Under the pieces are notes generated by a model, which was not told where the DNA came from, made no database searches, and saw nothing but the letters and a program-made list of their open reading frames with translations. From assembly GCA_026400835.1 (NCBI GenBank), contig JAPLOA010000049.1, positions 27,621 through 91,620 on the forward strand: 64,000 nucleotides of DNA, given 5' to 3'. Shown here in pieces: positions 47,607-56,265 of this stretch; within the stretch, counting starts at the first letter, position 1, and each line of letters opens with the position of its first letter. This DNA comes from Planctomycetales bacterium (lineage in GTDB: Bacteria > Planctomycetota > Planctomycetia > Planctomycetales > Planctomycetaceae). The position numbers and the translations under genes are program-made.

Positions 47607-49429
47607 ATGATTCCTGTGAAACGATTTGACTGCGTCCAGATTCTGATTCTGTCGTCTCTGCTGCTCCCCCGCGATGCATCAGCTGGCCAACCTGTCGCTG
47701 ACGGCCTGACGCAACTGCCTTACAACAATCCCGGGCTGACAGTCGATCTGGGGGTTGGACTTTGGGCCTGGCCGGTTCCGTGCGATGCCGATGGAGACGG
47801 AGATTTTGATCTGATCGTCTCCTGCCCTGATAAACCGTCAAACGGAGTCTGGCTGTTCGAGAATGCTCAGGGCGACACGGCTGATCACAAAATGCCGGTT
47901 TTCGAACCGGCTAAATTCCTGAGTCGCACGGTCCACTATGTCATGCCAAGCTATGTTGAAGGTGGCATGCGAGTTCTCTCGCCGGGTGCTGAATATTCTG
48001 ACTTCACCACGGTCGGGTTGGCTCAGAAGACAAAGCTTCCGATTGAGTCAAACTTTCACAAGCCACTGGGAACTCAACCCAAAGGCCCCAAGGTTCGCCA
48101 CTGCCGTTCTTTGTCGAAGCGGCTGGAGAGCGGCTTAATGTGTTCGGTTGCCCGTCGCCTAATTTCGAAGACTTTGACAGCGACGGAGATCTCGATCTGA
48201 TCTGCGGCGAGTTTCTGGATGGCTTCACGTGGTTCGAGAATTCGGGTTCACGAACCTCGCCGGTCTACTCAGCCGGTGTTCGCCTGTTGAATGATCAACA
48301 ACAGCCGCTGACGATGGATCTGGAAATGATCGTGCCGGTCGCGTTCGACTGGGATAAAGACGACGATAAAGATTTAATCGTCGGCGATGAAGATGGTCGA
48401 GTTGCCTTCGTGGAGAACGTGTCGGCAAAGTCTCAGTCTGGTCCGCCGCAGTTTAAGGCTCCTCAGTATTTCCAACAACAGGCTGATACCTTGAAATGCG
48501 GCGCGCTGGCGACACCGGTGGGATTTGACTGGGATGGTGACGGCGATACCGATCTGGTTTCGGGGAACACGGCTGGGTACATCGAGGTCTTTGAGAATCT
48601 CAGTGGTCCAAAAATTGAGCAGCCATCATGGGCGGCTCCCGTGCGATTGCAGGTCGACGGCAAAGCCTTTCGGATCATGGCGGGACCGAATGGAAGTATC
48701 CAGGGACCGGCCGAAGCGAAGTGGGGCTACACGACTTTGAGTATCGCCGACTGGGATCATGATGGTTTGCCGGACATCATTTTCAATTCGATCCTCAGCG
48801 AAGTTCAGTGGCTGAAAAACATCGGTAGCCGCAAGGAGCCGCGGTTTGCCGCGGCCCAAAGCGTGGATGTGGAATGGGAAACTGAGCAGCCTCGACTGGC
48901 ATGGGGCTGGTTGCTTCCCAAAGGTCAGGCTTTGTTGACTCAGTGGAGAACCACTCCGGTTGTTCACGACTTCAATGAGGATGGACTGCAGGAACTTGTG
49001 ATGCTGGACCATGAAGGTTATCTGGCATTCTTCGAGCGAGAACGACGAGACAAAGCGGTCGTTCTCAAATCGCCGCGACGAGCTTTCGTGGGGGAAGATG
49101 GTCAGCCCATTCGACTGAATCCCGGGACCGCCGGCCGCAGTGGTCGACGAAAGCTATGCGTCACCGATTGGGATGGTGATGGTCACTTTGATCTGCTGCT
49201 GAATTCTGCCAACGCCGACTTCCTGAAGCAGGTCGATCATAAAGAAGGACTCTGGGTCATGAAGAATGCCGGAACTTTGGCTCAGAAGAACATCGAAGGC
49301 CACGATGTGAGTCCGACAACAGTTGACTTCGATGGCAACGGAATCCCGGATTTCGTCGGCGGTGCAGAGGATGGCCGGTTTTATTATCTTCGGAATCCTC
49401 GCAGTAGTGTGACACCAGCAGTGCCTTGA
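47607..49429 (+). pseudogene. FG-GAP/VCBS repeat secreted protein, interrupted by a frameshift near 48085-48095
   Basis: Two overlapping frames together make one protein of about 607 residues. The first (47607 to a stop at 48200) has a signal peptide (CVQILILSSLLLPRDASAG) and one repeat with DADGDGDFDLIV. Around 48090 the coding frame moves back one base and continues as GSPLPFFVEAAGERLNVFGCPSPNFEDFDSDGDLDLI to 49429. At least six further calcium-loop repeats follow (such as DWDGDGDTDLVSG and DFDGNGIPDFVGG), as in integrin-like propellers. A one-base loss in the run CCCAAAGGCCCCAAGG would explain it. It may be a pseudogene or a sequencing error. The protein would be extracellular, binding glycans or proteins. 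Start codon choice (ATG 47607, GTG 47616) is open. Confidence 0.8.
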
Positions 49430-49436
49430 CTTATTC

Positions 49437-49460
49437 GCTGAACGGCGAGCCGCAGGCGAC
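49437..49460 (+). repeat. GTTTAAC-family palindromic repeat, variant copy
   Basis: The copy reads GCTGAACGGCGAGCCGCAGG then CGAC, with three differences from the usual form. It begins 8 bases after the FG-GAP stop codon and ends 55 bases before the aldose epimerase start. The long reading frame of the epimerase passes through it. Confidence 0.75.
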
Positions 49461-49515
49461 AGTGAATTTTGCCGCCGTCGCTACTTCAACAAGCTCTCTT
49501 TACAGGTCCAAGCCC

Positions 49516-50478
49516 ATGAACATCGTCACCATCAAAGACTCCCTCAGCGGCTCGACAGCTCGCATCGCCGTTGATCGCGGTTTCAACTGCTTTCAATTCC
49601 TGGCTCGACTCACTGACGGCCGTGAAGTCGATGTACTGGCGGCGACTGATGATTTTGCGGATGGCAAACAGCCCGAGACTCATCACGGAAATCCTCTGCT
49701 GTTTCCTTACCCGAATCGCATCGAACGTGGCCGATACCGATGGAACGGAAAAGAGTATCTGATCCCGGCCGACCGAGTCCTCTACGATTCCACCGGTAAC
49801 GCGATTCATGGTCTGTGCCTTGATCGTCCGTGGCGAGTGATCCAGCAGTCGGACGACAAGGTCACAGGGGCTTTTCGACTCAGTATTGATGCCCCGGATC
49901 GGCTTGATTGCTGGCCCACAGATGCTGAAATTCATGTGAGCTATCAGGTCATCGGCAGCTGCCTGCGATCAGAGATTCGAGTGTTCAATCCGGGCGATCA
50001 GTCGATGCCGTGGGGATTCGGAACGCATGCGTATTTTCGAGTCCCGCTTGCTGCCAACTCATTGGCCGATCAATGTCGACTGACGGTTCCGGCTTCAAAA
50101 GTCTGGAAGCTGGACAACTGCTTGCCGTCTGGTGAGAAGACCGTGCCGCCGGAGAACGCCAGACTGGAGCAGGGTTGTCTCTTTAAGGCCCTGAAAGTCG
50201 ATGATATCTATACCGATGTTGTGGCCGAGAACAACATCGTCACCTGTCGCATCACAGATCCAGCCGCCGGCGTCAAAGTGGAACAGCGATGCCCGTCGAT
50301 CTTTCGTGAACTGGTCGTGTTTACTCCTCCGTGGAGTCGTTCCGTTTGCATGGAACCCTATACCTGCGTGACGAATGCAATCAACCTCGAAGAACGTGGC
50401 ATTGATGCCGGTCTGCAGGTTCTGCAGCCGGGCGAATCCTGGGCAGGCTGGATTGATATTGAGGCGATGAGCATTTAA
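49516..50478 (+). CDS. Aldose 1-epimerase (mutarotase) family protein
   Basis: The 320-residue product fits the GalM superfamily, which interconverts alpha and beta anomers of sugars. Family segments are GNPLLFPYPNRIERGRYRWNG, the histidine in GNAIHGLCLDRPW, FGTHAYFRVPL with a second histidine, and a glutamate in VCMEPYTCVTNAI that matches the catalytic base. The specific sugar is unknown; some relatives act on phosphorylated sugars. The ATG at 49516 is chosen because the longer frame (from 49426) reads through a dispersed repeat and overlaps the FG-GAP gene. No signal peptide, so cytoplasmic. Confidence 0.88.
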   Translation: MNIVTIKDSLSGSTARIAVDRGFNCFQFLARLTDGREVDVLAATDDFADGKQPETHHGNPLLFPYPNRIERGRYRWNGKEYLIPADRVLYDSTGNAIHGLCLDRPWRVIQQSDDKVTGAFRLSIDAPDRLDCWPTDAEIHVSYQVIGSCLRSEIRVFNPGDQSMPWGFGTHAYFRVPLAANSLADQCRLTVPASKVWKLDNCLPSGEKTVPPENARLEQGCLFKALKVDDIYTDVVAENNIVTCRITDPAAGVKVEQRCPSIFRELVVFTPPWSRSVCMEPYTCVTNAINLEERGIDAGLQVLQPGESWAGWIDIEAMSI

Positions 50479-50542
50479 GCACCGCTCAAGCCAATCAAAC
50501 GCGCCGGAAAAATGCTGATTGAGTGATGCACATTGCGATTTC

Positions 50543-50778
50543 GTTTAACGGCAAGCTGCAGGCGACAGTGACATTTCCGGCAAGTGCCCTCGGCTGGCAG
50601 AGAAGCGATTGAAAAGGCAGAGAACAACCAACCGCAACTCCATAACTACGGATAAACACGGAAGTGATACTGCTGAGTCGTTGAGGGCGACTGCTTGCCC
50701 CAGGCGGTACGACGATTGACGAGTTGCCCTTGTTGAGCGACTGAGAATTTCGCAGTCGCCTGCGGCTTGCCGTTAAAC
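50543..50778. repeat. Inverted pair of GTTTAAC-family repeats, widely spaced
   Basis: The left arm 50543-50566 and right arm 50755-50778 are reverse complements over 24 bases with one mismatch (GCTGC in place of GCCGC). The 188-base spacer has no coding signs. The pair fills most of the 334 bases between two converging genes. Confidence 0.85.
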
Positions 50779-50812
50779 GATTCAAAGTATAACTGCCGCC
50801 CTCGCACGCGTT

Positions 50813-51718
50813 TCACTTCAGCTCATGTACGAAAACCCTGTCGTGCATCGTGTAAAGTCGCCAGCCCGTGCCGTTCTGAACCAGAACTCCGCTGGATTTG
50901 TTTTCCTCGACCGGTCGCAAAGGATTATGACCACTCTTCTTCCAGTGGATCAGATCGTCTGATTCAAACAGGGTCGTACACCACTGGCGAGGCTTCTCCG
51001 GGCTGCCAGTGCCATGCAACACGGCAATGTATTTCCCGTTAACTTTGACCACCTGATTCATCGCAATCATCAGACTATCGAACGGCTCAGGGCCCGGCTT
51101 GATAATCGGCTCATCGGAAACGTTAGTCCAGGTTTTCAGGTCGGTTGATCGAGCTAACCAGATCCCGGCATCACGTCGCTCGTAGAACAGATTCCAGACA
51201 CCATTCTCCAGCCATGCTGTGGGAGTTCCATAAGGCCCGGCCGGAATTGGCTGACCACTGGTGAGTCGAACATCCAGAGTTCCCAATCGCTTCCATTGAA
51301 TACCGTCTGTTGACTCCAGCAATTGAGCCTGATCTCCCGCGCCTTCGGCAAACATCAGATATCTCTGATCGTCACGAACAACCATGATGTCTTCGACCCA
51401 GAAGTCGGAGATGATCGGGTTCTGCGGATGGCGAGTCCACGTGATTCCATCCTTCGATGTGGCATATCCCAGCTTCATCGTCAGAGGTTGCTTGTCGGGA
51501 TCGTAACCCGTGTACCACATCTTCCAGACATCGCCATCTTTCATGACCCAGCCGCGTTCCCGAATCTTTGCATCCCACTGGCCGGGAGCCGCTTCAAAAA
51601 TCGGAGTGGCCTGCACGGGTTCAAAGACCGGACGAGACAACAGTCGGTCATCAGCCTCGGACTGACTCAGGAACAGCGCACAGCAGAACAGAACTAAGGC
51701 AGATCGACATAGAATCAT
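50813..51718 (-). CDS. Secreted five-bladed propeller glycosidase-like protein (GH43/GH32/GH130-like)
   Basis: The 301-residue product has a signal peptide (ALVLFCCALFLSQSEA) and repeated propeller elements of beta-fructosidase-like enzymes: WKMWYTGYDPDKQP, LGYATSKDGITWTRHPQNPI, LLESTDGIQWKRLG, LARSTDLKTWTNVSDEPI, LFESDDLIHWKKSGHNPL. Acidic residues that could be catalytic are present (VEDIMVVRDD, LFYERRD), but I cannot assign them to a family with certainty. Planctomycetes carry many such proteins for plant- or algal-polysaccharide use. It converges with the aldose epimerase gene. Confidence 0.75.
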   Translation of the reverse strand: MILCRSALVLFCCALFLSQSEADDRLLSRPVFEPVQATPIFEAAPGQWDAKIRERGWVMKDGDVWKMWYTGYDPDKQPLTMKLGYATSKDGITWTRHPQNPIISDFWVEDIMVVRDDQRYLMFAEGAGDQAQLLESTDGIQWKRLGTLDVRLTSGQPIPAGPYGTPTAWLENGVWNLFYERRDAGIWLARSTDLKTWTNVSDEPIIKPGPEPFDSLMIAMNQVVKVNGKYIAVLHGTGSPEKPRQWCTTLFESDDLIHWKKSGHNPLRPVEENKSSGVLVQNGTGWRLYTMHDRVFVHELK

Positions 51719-51765
51719 GACGCATTACTCCCACACGTCGTTCAACAACATACCCGCGAACAAAC

Positions 51766-51795
51766 AAAAAGCCCGGCCTTTGAAGAAAGCCGGGC
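51766..51795 (-). terminator. Rho-independent terminator of the DUF1080 gene
   Basis: A 7-bp GC stem GCCCGGC (51771-51777) with GCCGGGC (51789-51795) reads on the minus strand into TTTTTG. It lies 34 bases beyond the last in-frame codon of the broken DUF1080 gene and so still marks the original gene end. Confidence 0.88.
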
Positions 51796-51828
51796 TTCGC
51801 AGAACGATTCAACATCAGCACCGTCAGA

Positions 51829-53011
51829 TTAAGGCAGACGCTTAATGCTCACGTTGCGGAAGGAAACCGGATCGTTATGGCCCGCGAATCCAAAGAAGCC
51901 GGTCTTGCGATCCTTGCCTGGGTGCGGTGAATTGGCCATGTATTCGGTGACAGTGGACAAGTCGCCGTCCAGAATGATGTTGCCGTTGACTTCGACTTTG
52001 ATCCTGCTGCCGTCAACACTGTAGTTCGCACATCGCGGCGTAGGCTGGGTCGCCAGTGCCGTCGGTGCGAATCGCCAGACCATTGTTTCCGCCTGGCGGA
52101 ACCTGAAATTCAAGACGAACCACAAAATTTGAGTACTCATCGGTTGTGTGCAGGATGCCGCCATGGCCAGCCTTGCAGCGAATCGCACCGTCAACAACTT
52201 CATAGTTGTCGTTTGCTCCGCCCCAGCCCGTCAGATCAGTACCATTAAACTTCGATTCGAACCCGTCGACATGGCTTTCGGCCAGAATACGATTGGCTTC
52301 TTCCGCCGGGATTTCGCGGATGAAGATATTCTTCCAGCGGATTTCTCCACCGTGTGTCTGCAGCATGATCGGGCCCTTCAGAAACAGTGGTGAAGGACGA
52401 TCAAAGTAGTTTTCCATGATCGCATTGTCGACGACATGCTTGCCGTTCAACCACACGCTGGTGCGAGCACCAATCTGGCGAATCCTGAAACTGTTCCATT
52501 CACCGAAAGCTTTGTCAGCCAGCTCAGAAGGATCTTTCCCAGCCGCTCCCGGACTATTGTTCCACAGCCCGCCGCTTCCCTTGTTCGCACCAATGCTGAA
52601 CTTAGCTTCTTCTGTGTAGTCCCAGATCTGAACCTGAGGATTGGCTTTCAGATATATCCCGCTATCCGCGAGAGCGACAGTCTTGTAGTCGATCAGGAAT
52701 TCATAGTCCGTGAATTCTTCATCGGTCGTCAAATAAGCACCATGACCGTCGTTCACGAGTTCTTCGTTTTCGACAGTCCAGTGGTCTTTCGCGTCTTTGG
52801 TCCATTCTGCGATCTGCTTGTCTCGCATATCGGCCGGCATTTTGGCCAGATCACGAGGATCGAAGTGAGGCATTCCATGCCATCCTGTCAGATCCTTACC
52901 GTTAAACAGCGGACGAAAACCTTCCGGAACTTCGGCAGCCGACAGGGCAGGAGCAAACACCAACAGGAACGCGCTGGCAAGTGAAGCCAGCAGAGGCGTT
53001 CGGATTTTCAT
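51829..53011 (-). pseudogene. Two-domain DUF1080 (3-keto-disaccharide hydrolase-like) protein with deletion in second domain
   Basis: The protein has a signal peptide (LLASLASAFLLVFAPALSAAE) and a full first DUF1080 domain at about 28-235 (FRPLFNGKDLTGWHG ... IMLQTHGGEIRWKNIFIREI). A second domain opens at about 250 (FESKFNGTDLTGWGG) and breaks after AAMCELQ at 52013. The remainder, VDGSRIKVEVNGNIILDG to FGFAGHNDPVSFRNVSIK, lies in another frame down to 51829. The segment that family members carry between those points, roughly 40-45 residues, is missing. The ATG at 53011 has GGAG 7 bases ahead. A truncated 332-residue product with the intact first domain may still be made. The role is binding or cleaving glycosides outside the cell. 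Confidence 0.82.
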
Positions 53012-53531
53012 AAGAGTCTCCGGGCGGGTAAGGGTTCGATTCGAGGCGGGCAACGGTGTGTTTAAGCAGGCTTATGCTCAACAGGCAACCGTTCAGCTAG
53101 CAGAGATTAACGAAATCCTGCGAACGCGAAAACCTTCACAATGCGACTTTGAGCAACCATCGGAAAATGAGCGTCTGCAAATCTCTGCAAGAGCGCCCTT
53201 TGGCCCGACTGACATCACCAGGATCAGGCCTCAAATGGGAGTCGACAATAGAAAAGAACGCCCGACAGAACGAGGACCGACTCCCAAACTGGTACCGGAA
53301 TCACAGAGAAAAGCATCCGGCAAGGCTGGCTTATCCGGGTTCAGTGAGCGCCTCCAAACCCCGTACCGATCTTTGAAACCGGTGCATTTCCGACAACATG
53401 AATGATCAAAGTCGCCCCGGAAGCAGGTCCCTACTGAGGAAGTTGAAGTCGGCATTGACATGGGTGGTCAACTAACCAACACTACGCTGCATTTTTGTGT
53501 GCCAGTTCGGATTCCTGCTTGAAAGACCACG
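53012..53531. other. Intergenic region, no supported gene
   Basis: This 520-base divergent region separates the DUF1080 gene from the small membrane protein gene. One open frame on the plus strand (53058-53405) has neither a Shine-Dalgarno site nor protein-like composition. I see no repeats of the known families. Confidence 0.5.
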
Positions 53532-53936
53532 ATGAGCTACAACCCTTTCGAAGCCCCGGCAACAAACTCCCGCGTTGTTGGGATAGTCAGCGGATCTCGT
53601 GAAGACCTGCTGAAAGTAGCAAAGTATCAGAAGGGGATTCTGGTTTGCATTCTGGTTTACATTCTGGCAGTTGCTGGGCAGTTTGCGTTACCGCCACAGA
53701 TCCGTCCATTGGTTGGTCTGGGAGTGCTTGTCGTTGGTTTAATCGCAGCAGTTTTCACCATCCGGCTGGCCATGAAAACGCACGGAACAATACTCGGCAT
53801 CATTCTGGGGGTGCTTTGCCTTGTACCAATTCTTGGGCTTCTCATCCTGCTGCTGGTCAACCAGAAAGCAACGACGGTTTTGCAGCTCAACGGAATTAAA
53901 GTTGGCTTGCTGGGGGCGGACCTCAGTTCGCTCTAA
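53532..53936 (+). CDS. Small membrane protein with YNPFEAP start
   Basis: The 134-residue product opens MSYNPFEAPATN, a leader often seen on planctomycete membrane proteins. It has three hydrophobic segments at about 36-52 (GILVCILVYILAVAGQF), 58-78 (LVGLGVLVVGLIAAVFTI) and 86-107 (TILGIILGVLCLVPILGLLILLLV). The tail reads NQKATTVLQLNGIKVGLLGAD, a form I have seen on several such proteins. No catalytic motif is present and I can assign no function. It is flanked by repeat-rich DNA. Confidence 0.72.
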   Translation: MSYNPFEAPATNSRVVGIVSGSREDLLKVAKYQKGILVCILVYILAVAGQFALPPQIRPLVGLGVLVVGLIAAVFTIRLAMKTHGTILGIILGVLCLVPILGLLILLLVNQKATTVLQLNGIKVGLLGADLSSL

Positions 53937-54642
53937 GGCCGATTCGGGCAAAAGTGATGTGGAGTTGATCGTTGGACCGCCAATCCCCTTCAAAAAAGTA
54001 GCCGGCATACTCCACGTGCAGTCCGCCAGGTGCGAAAACCCTTTCGTTTTCGAAGTTACCGCACATGGAATGTGCCGACGGCTTCGCTTAGGAACAGTCC
54101 CGAGATAACCTCCTGTTTTTACTGCGGCGAGAAATCACAACCCGGCGCGTCAGCGAGGGATTTCTCTGCAAGGCACCGATCCCTCGCTCACGCTTTTTGA
54201 AGTTGCGAGTTTCGGCGCTGAGGTTGTGCACTTGCGGAGAAACACTGGGATTTATCACAACCCGACGCGTCAGCGAGGGATTTACGCAAACACTGCCTAA
54301 AACGCTAAAACACAATCCCTCGCTCACGCAGCGGGTTGGGATTGACGCAACTGCACAACTTCAAAACTGACGCTTCGGGTTGTGATTTCGGGAACTATTT
54401 TCCGGACTGGTCCCTCGCTAAAGCGTACGAGCGGGAAACATCACCGCTGTTTTGCCGATTCCGTGCAACTCCAGCAGGTTCTGACCGAGTCTTCCGGGAG
54501 TTTTTTACCGAAACTCGTCGTGTGCGCATGTTCGATGTGCATTCAGCTTGATGAGAAAGCCAAACTGCGGTTGACCCAGTTTTTGCCCAGAGTGACAATC
54601 AGGGGCCAATTGTTACTCCTTATTTAACAAACAGCTCACAAA
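53937..54642. other. Repeat-rich intergenic region upstream of murE
   Basis: No gene is supported across 706 bases. The middle (54134-54388) is filled with copies of the ACAACCCG-family repeat. The murE promoter should lie between 54400 and 54640, but I see no clear boxes. Confidence 0.6.
54134..54388. repeat. Cluster of ACAACCCGACGCGTCAGCGA-family repeats
   Basis: Forward copies reading ATCACAACCCG(G/A)CGCGT then CAGCGAGGGATTT lie at 54134-54163 and 54254-54283. Inverted or partial copies lie at about 54176-54193 (CCCTCGCTCACGC), 54314-54343 (AATCCCTCGCTCACGCAGCG then GGTTGGGATT) and 54369-54388 (GACGCTTCGGGTTGTGATTT). Alternating orientation allows several hairpins. I recall very similar repeats in other planctomycete genomes. 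Confidence 0.85.
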
Positions 54643-56166
54643 ATGAATTTGTCTGGCATGGAAGTCAGCTCGCTCAGCCTTCGTGAGACATTAGGCCCGG
54701 TCAGTTTCGTCAGCGCCGGGGATGTTGTTGCGTCTTCGTTTTGCTGCGACAGTCGTAACCTTCGTCCGGGAGAAGTCTTCGTGGCTGTTCCCGGGAAATC
54801 TCACGACGGCCACGGCTTTATCGAAGCCGCGGTTTCCGCAGGTGCGTCGGCGGTGATGGTTGAACGCCCTCACGCGAGGATCAATATTCCTCAATGTGTC
54901 GTCCCGGACGTCCGCGCGGCTTTTGCAAAAATCTGCCTGGCCCAACAAGGGAATCCACAACGAAATCTCACGGTCGCCGGTGTTACCGGAACCAATGGCA
55001 AAACCACATCGACGTGGTTACTGCGAGCGATCCTTGAATCAGCTGGCCGAACCACGGGCTTGCTGGGGACAATCGAATACAGCAACGGGCGCGCACGTTC
55101 AGCAGCTGCACTGACAACACCGGCTCCACCGCAGATTGCTCATCTGTTTGCCGACATGGCCAAACAACGAGCCTCCCACTGCGTTATGGAGATCAGCAGT
55201 CACGCTTTGGATCAGCGTCGTTGTGCAGCGTTGCCGTTAGCCGTTGCGGCAATTACCAACATCACACGAGATCACTTCGACTATCACGGCGACGTCCGCA
55301 ATTATCGAACTGCGAAATCTCGAATCGCCGATCTGCTTCAGCCCGGTGCTCCGCTATTGATCGGCGTGGACGATCCGGGCTGTCGAGCTGTCCTCGATCT
55401 GCTGCCTTCCAGCACAAATGTGACAACATTTGGCTTCACAGAGACTGCACAAACACGTGTTGAGCTGACTTCGGCCACTCCACGATCTCAGACTCTGCGA
55501 ATGCATCTGAGGTCCGGAACGGTGGAGTTCATCTCTTCTCTGGTCGGGCGCCATAACGCTCTGAATCTTTTGACGGCGGCGGCGATGGCCGAGCAGCTGG
55601 GCATGGATCTTCCGATCATTGCAGACTCACTTTCGGCCGTTACAGACATCCCCGGTCGCATGGAACGCATTGATCTGGGCCAGCCTTTCACAATACTGGT
55701 CGATTACGCCCACACCCCGGACGGCATTACTCATTGCCTTGCGACGGCTCGTGCATTGACTCGAGGACGCGTGATACTCGTCTTTGGTGCTGGCGGAGAC
55801 CGAGATCGCGAGAAACGGCCACTGATGGCTCAGGCTGCCAGCTCTGCCGATTCGATCATCGTGACCTCTGACAATCCTCGTTCAGAATCACCGGCAAAAA
55901 TCATTGATGAAATTTGTCAGGGCTTCGCGTCGCTGGAACATGTTCAAGCCTGCATCGATCGCAACATCGCAATTCAGAAGGCGGTGAGTATGGCTCAGCC
56001 TGGTGATGTGGTCGTCATCGCCGGGCGAGGTCACGAGTCCATTCAACAGATTGGTTCTCGCTCGATCAGTTTTGATGACCGAAAAGTGGCGCGTCGTATC
56101 GTGCGGGAACTGCAATCGCTTCGTTCTGATTCTGACCATCGAATTCCGAACGCTGTCCCCGCCTGA
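54643..56166 (+). CDS. murE: UDP-MurNAc-L-Ala-D-Glu:meso-DAP ligase
   Basis: The 507-residue cytoplasmic ligase adds meso-diaminopimelate to the peptidoglycan stem peptide using ATP. It has the Mur N-terminal domain (CCDSRNLRPGEVFVAVPGKSHDG), the P-loop GVTGTNGKTTST, the central HALDQRRCAALPLAVAAITNITRDHFDYHG region, and the C-terminal DNPRSE motif, where DNPR selects DAP over lysine. Length fits MurE. Gene order murE-murF-uppP on one strand, with 99 and 59 bases between, groups cell-wall steps together. An internal ATG 12 bases on (MEVSS) is an alternative start. Confidence 0.96.
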   Translation: MNLSGMEVSSLSLRETLGPVSFVSAGDVVASSFCCDSRNLRPGEVFVAVPGKSHDGHGFIEAAVSAGASAVMVERPHARINIPQCVVPDVRAAFAKICLAQQGNPQRNLTVAGVTGTNGKTTSTWLLRAILESAGRTTGLLGTIEYSNGRARSAAALTTPAPPQIAHLFADMAKQRASHCVMEISSHALDQRRCAALPLAVAAITNITRDHFDYHGDVRNYRTAKSRIADLLQPGAPLLIGVDDPGCRAVLDLLPSSTNVTTFGFTETAQTRVELTSATPRSQTLRMHLRSGTVEFISSLVGRHNALNLLTAAAMAEQLGMDLPIIADSLSAVTDIPGRMERIDLGQPFTILVDYAHTPDGITHCLATARALTRGRVILVFGAGGDRDREKRPLMAQAASSADSIIVTSDNPRSESPAKIIDEICQGFASLEHVQACIDRNIAIQKAVSMAQPGDVVVIAGRGHESIQQIGSRSISFDDRKVARRIVRELQSLRSDSDHRIPNAVPA

Positions 56167-56265
56167 TTTTCTTTAATTCCAATTCCAGTGCTCACCGCAG
56201 GGGCTTATCCCCTGAACCCACAACGAACCAGGATCAATCCTGATCACGGTTCTGGAAACTCTCTC

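Noticed and set aside
48060..48140. Programmed -1 frameshift in the FG-GAP gene
   Set aside because: The runs CCCAAAG and CCCCAAG are not a canonical slippery heptamer in the zero frame and I see no downstream pseudoknot. A mutation or error is simpler.
53058..53405. 115-codon open frame between the DUF1080 gene and the small membrane protein
   Set aside because: No ribosome site, no recognisable domain and an unusual composition rich in Arg, Pro and Gln.
54134..54388. Repeat cluster as a CRISPR array
   Set aside because: Copies alternate in orientation, vary in length and are unevenly spaced, with no unique spacers of constant size and no cas genes.
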